Source of the DNA: JADHMP01 sp016779985 | GTDB taxonomy: Bacteria > Bacteroidota > Bacteroidia > Flavobacteriales > Flavobacteriaceae | Assembly (NCBI GenBank): GCA_016779985.1 | Contig: JADHMP010000002.1 | Span: 1-64,000 of the forward strand | Direction of reading: 5' to 3' | Length of the DNA stretch: 64,000 nt | Shown: in pieces, positions 63,841 to 64,000 of the stretch | Position numbering within the stretch: the stretch's first letter is position 1 | Layout: each line of letters begins with the position of its first letter | Made by a program: the position numbers and the translations under genes | The notes under the pieces: generated by a model | The model's database searches: none | The model's input: only the letters and a program-made list of their open reading frames with translations | What the model was told of the DNA's origin: nothing

Positions 63841-64000
63841 AGGGATTCATTCACCTCAATCCAATGGCCTTCAGGGTCTTGAAATTTCACTTGGCGTATA
63901 CCATCCTTTCTTATTCTAACCACATTTTTTTTTCCTTCATCCGTCCAAAATGTGATCTTATTTTTTTTTAGATGTTTTACAAAAGTGTCAAAGTTAGACG
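63837..64000 (-). CDS. VOC-family protein, C-terminal fragment cut by window edge
   Basis: The last 54 codons of a leftward gene are visible: KKNKITFWTDEGKKNVVRIR, then KDGIRQVKFQDPEGHWIEVNES before the TAG. FQDPEGHWIEV is the C-terminal glyoxalase/VOC pattern, with the Glu that typically binds metal. The rest lies beyond the window. The stop codon lies just inside the end of uxuA, convergently. Confidence 0.75.
   Translation of the reverse strand, partial: SNFDTFVKHLKKNKITFWTDEGKKNVVRIRKDGIRQVKFQDPEGHWIEVNESL

Noticed and set aside
1..64000. CRISPR array, insertion sequence or prophage
   Set aside because: No regularly spaced repeats, transposase or phage structural genes are seen anywhere in the window.

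Overview
The window looks like a chromosomal segment of a marine-type member of the Bacteroidota, most likely Flavobacteriaceae. The support is low GC content, TAnnTTTG-type -7 promoter boxes, a SusC/SusD pair, a CcsBA fusion, families largely restricted to Bacteroidota (START-like, DUF4290, DUF6807/PmoA, DUF5117-type metalloprotease), and the flavobacterial gene order DUF493-DUF4290-murA and DUF2520-kdsC-maf. The genus cannot be fixed from the sequence alone.

Layout. 0-10 kb is core housekeeping: tRNA-Met, a START-like protein, a degenerate class IV aminotransferase, YqgE, HU, Fmt, RecQ, a P-loop kinase, DUF493, DUF4290 and MurA (with Asp in place of the catalytic Cys). 9.3-11.8 kb holds secreted or small proteins and a frameshifted DUF1801 gene. 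11.8-17.6 kb is a tightly overlapping light/UV-damage operon reading leftward: SRPBCC protein, SDR lacking its catalytic Tyr, class I photolyase, a 49-residue DUF2256 zinc-ribbon protein, CRY-DASH, an iron-sulfur (6-4)-type photolyase, and a TIGR03643 protein. 17.7-36 kb is mixed core: DUF2911, Na+/solute symporter with PIG-L deacetylase, DUF2520/KdsC/Maf, CcsBA, TerB, arginase, bactofilin, a large zinc protease, an MscS channel, and a Rossmann-fold pseudogene with an in-frame amber codon.

36.1-63.8 kb is one large uronate-utilization locus. A leftward 12-gene operon (50.0 to 36.1 kb) encodes UxaC, KdgK, KDPG aldolase, a TRAP transporter (DctP, DctQ, DctM), UxaB, UxaA, three Gfo/Idh/MocA-type oxidoreductases and a PmoA-like lipoprotein. 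A rightward susC-susD pair diverges from it. A LacI-type regulator follows, then a leftward four-gene set (DUF1080 two-domain, Tat-exported Gfo/Idh/MocA, PmoA-like, DUF1080), and a divergent rightward set (Gfo/Idh/MocA, SDR-type mannonate oxidoreductase, UxuA). Both divergent promoter regions carry the same perfect 16-bp palindrome TCGTTAACGTTAACGA, probably the LacI-type operator.

Together the genes give a complete route from galacturonate (UxaC-UxaB-UxaA) and glucuronate (UxaC-SDR-UxuA) to 2-keto-3-deoxygluconate, then KdgK and KDPG aldolase to pyruvate and glyceraldehyde-3-phosphate. No recognisable glycoside hydrolase, polysaccharide lyase or esterase is present. Instead there are exported oxidoreductases, DUF1080 (3-keto-disaccharide hydrolase family) and PmoA-like proteins, suggesting that uronosides are cleaved by an oxidation/elimination route outside the cytoplasm. 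That is the most interesting hypothesis in the window. The right edge cuts a VOC-family gene.
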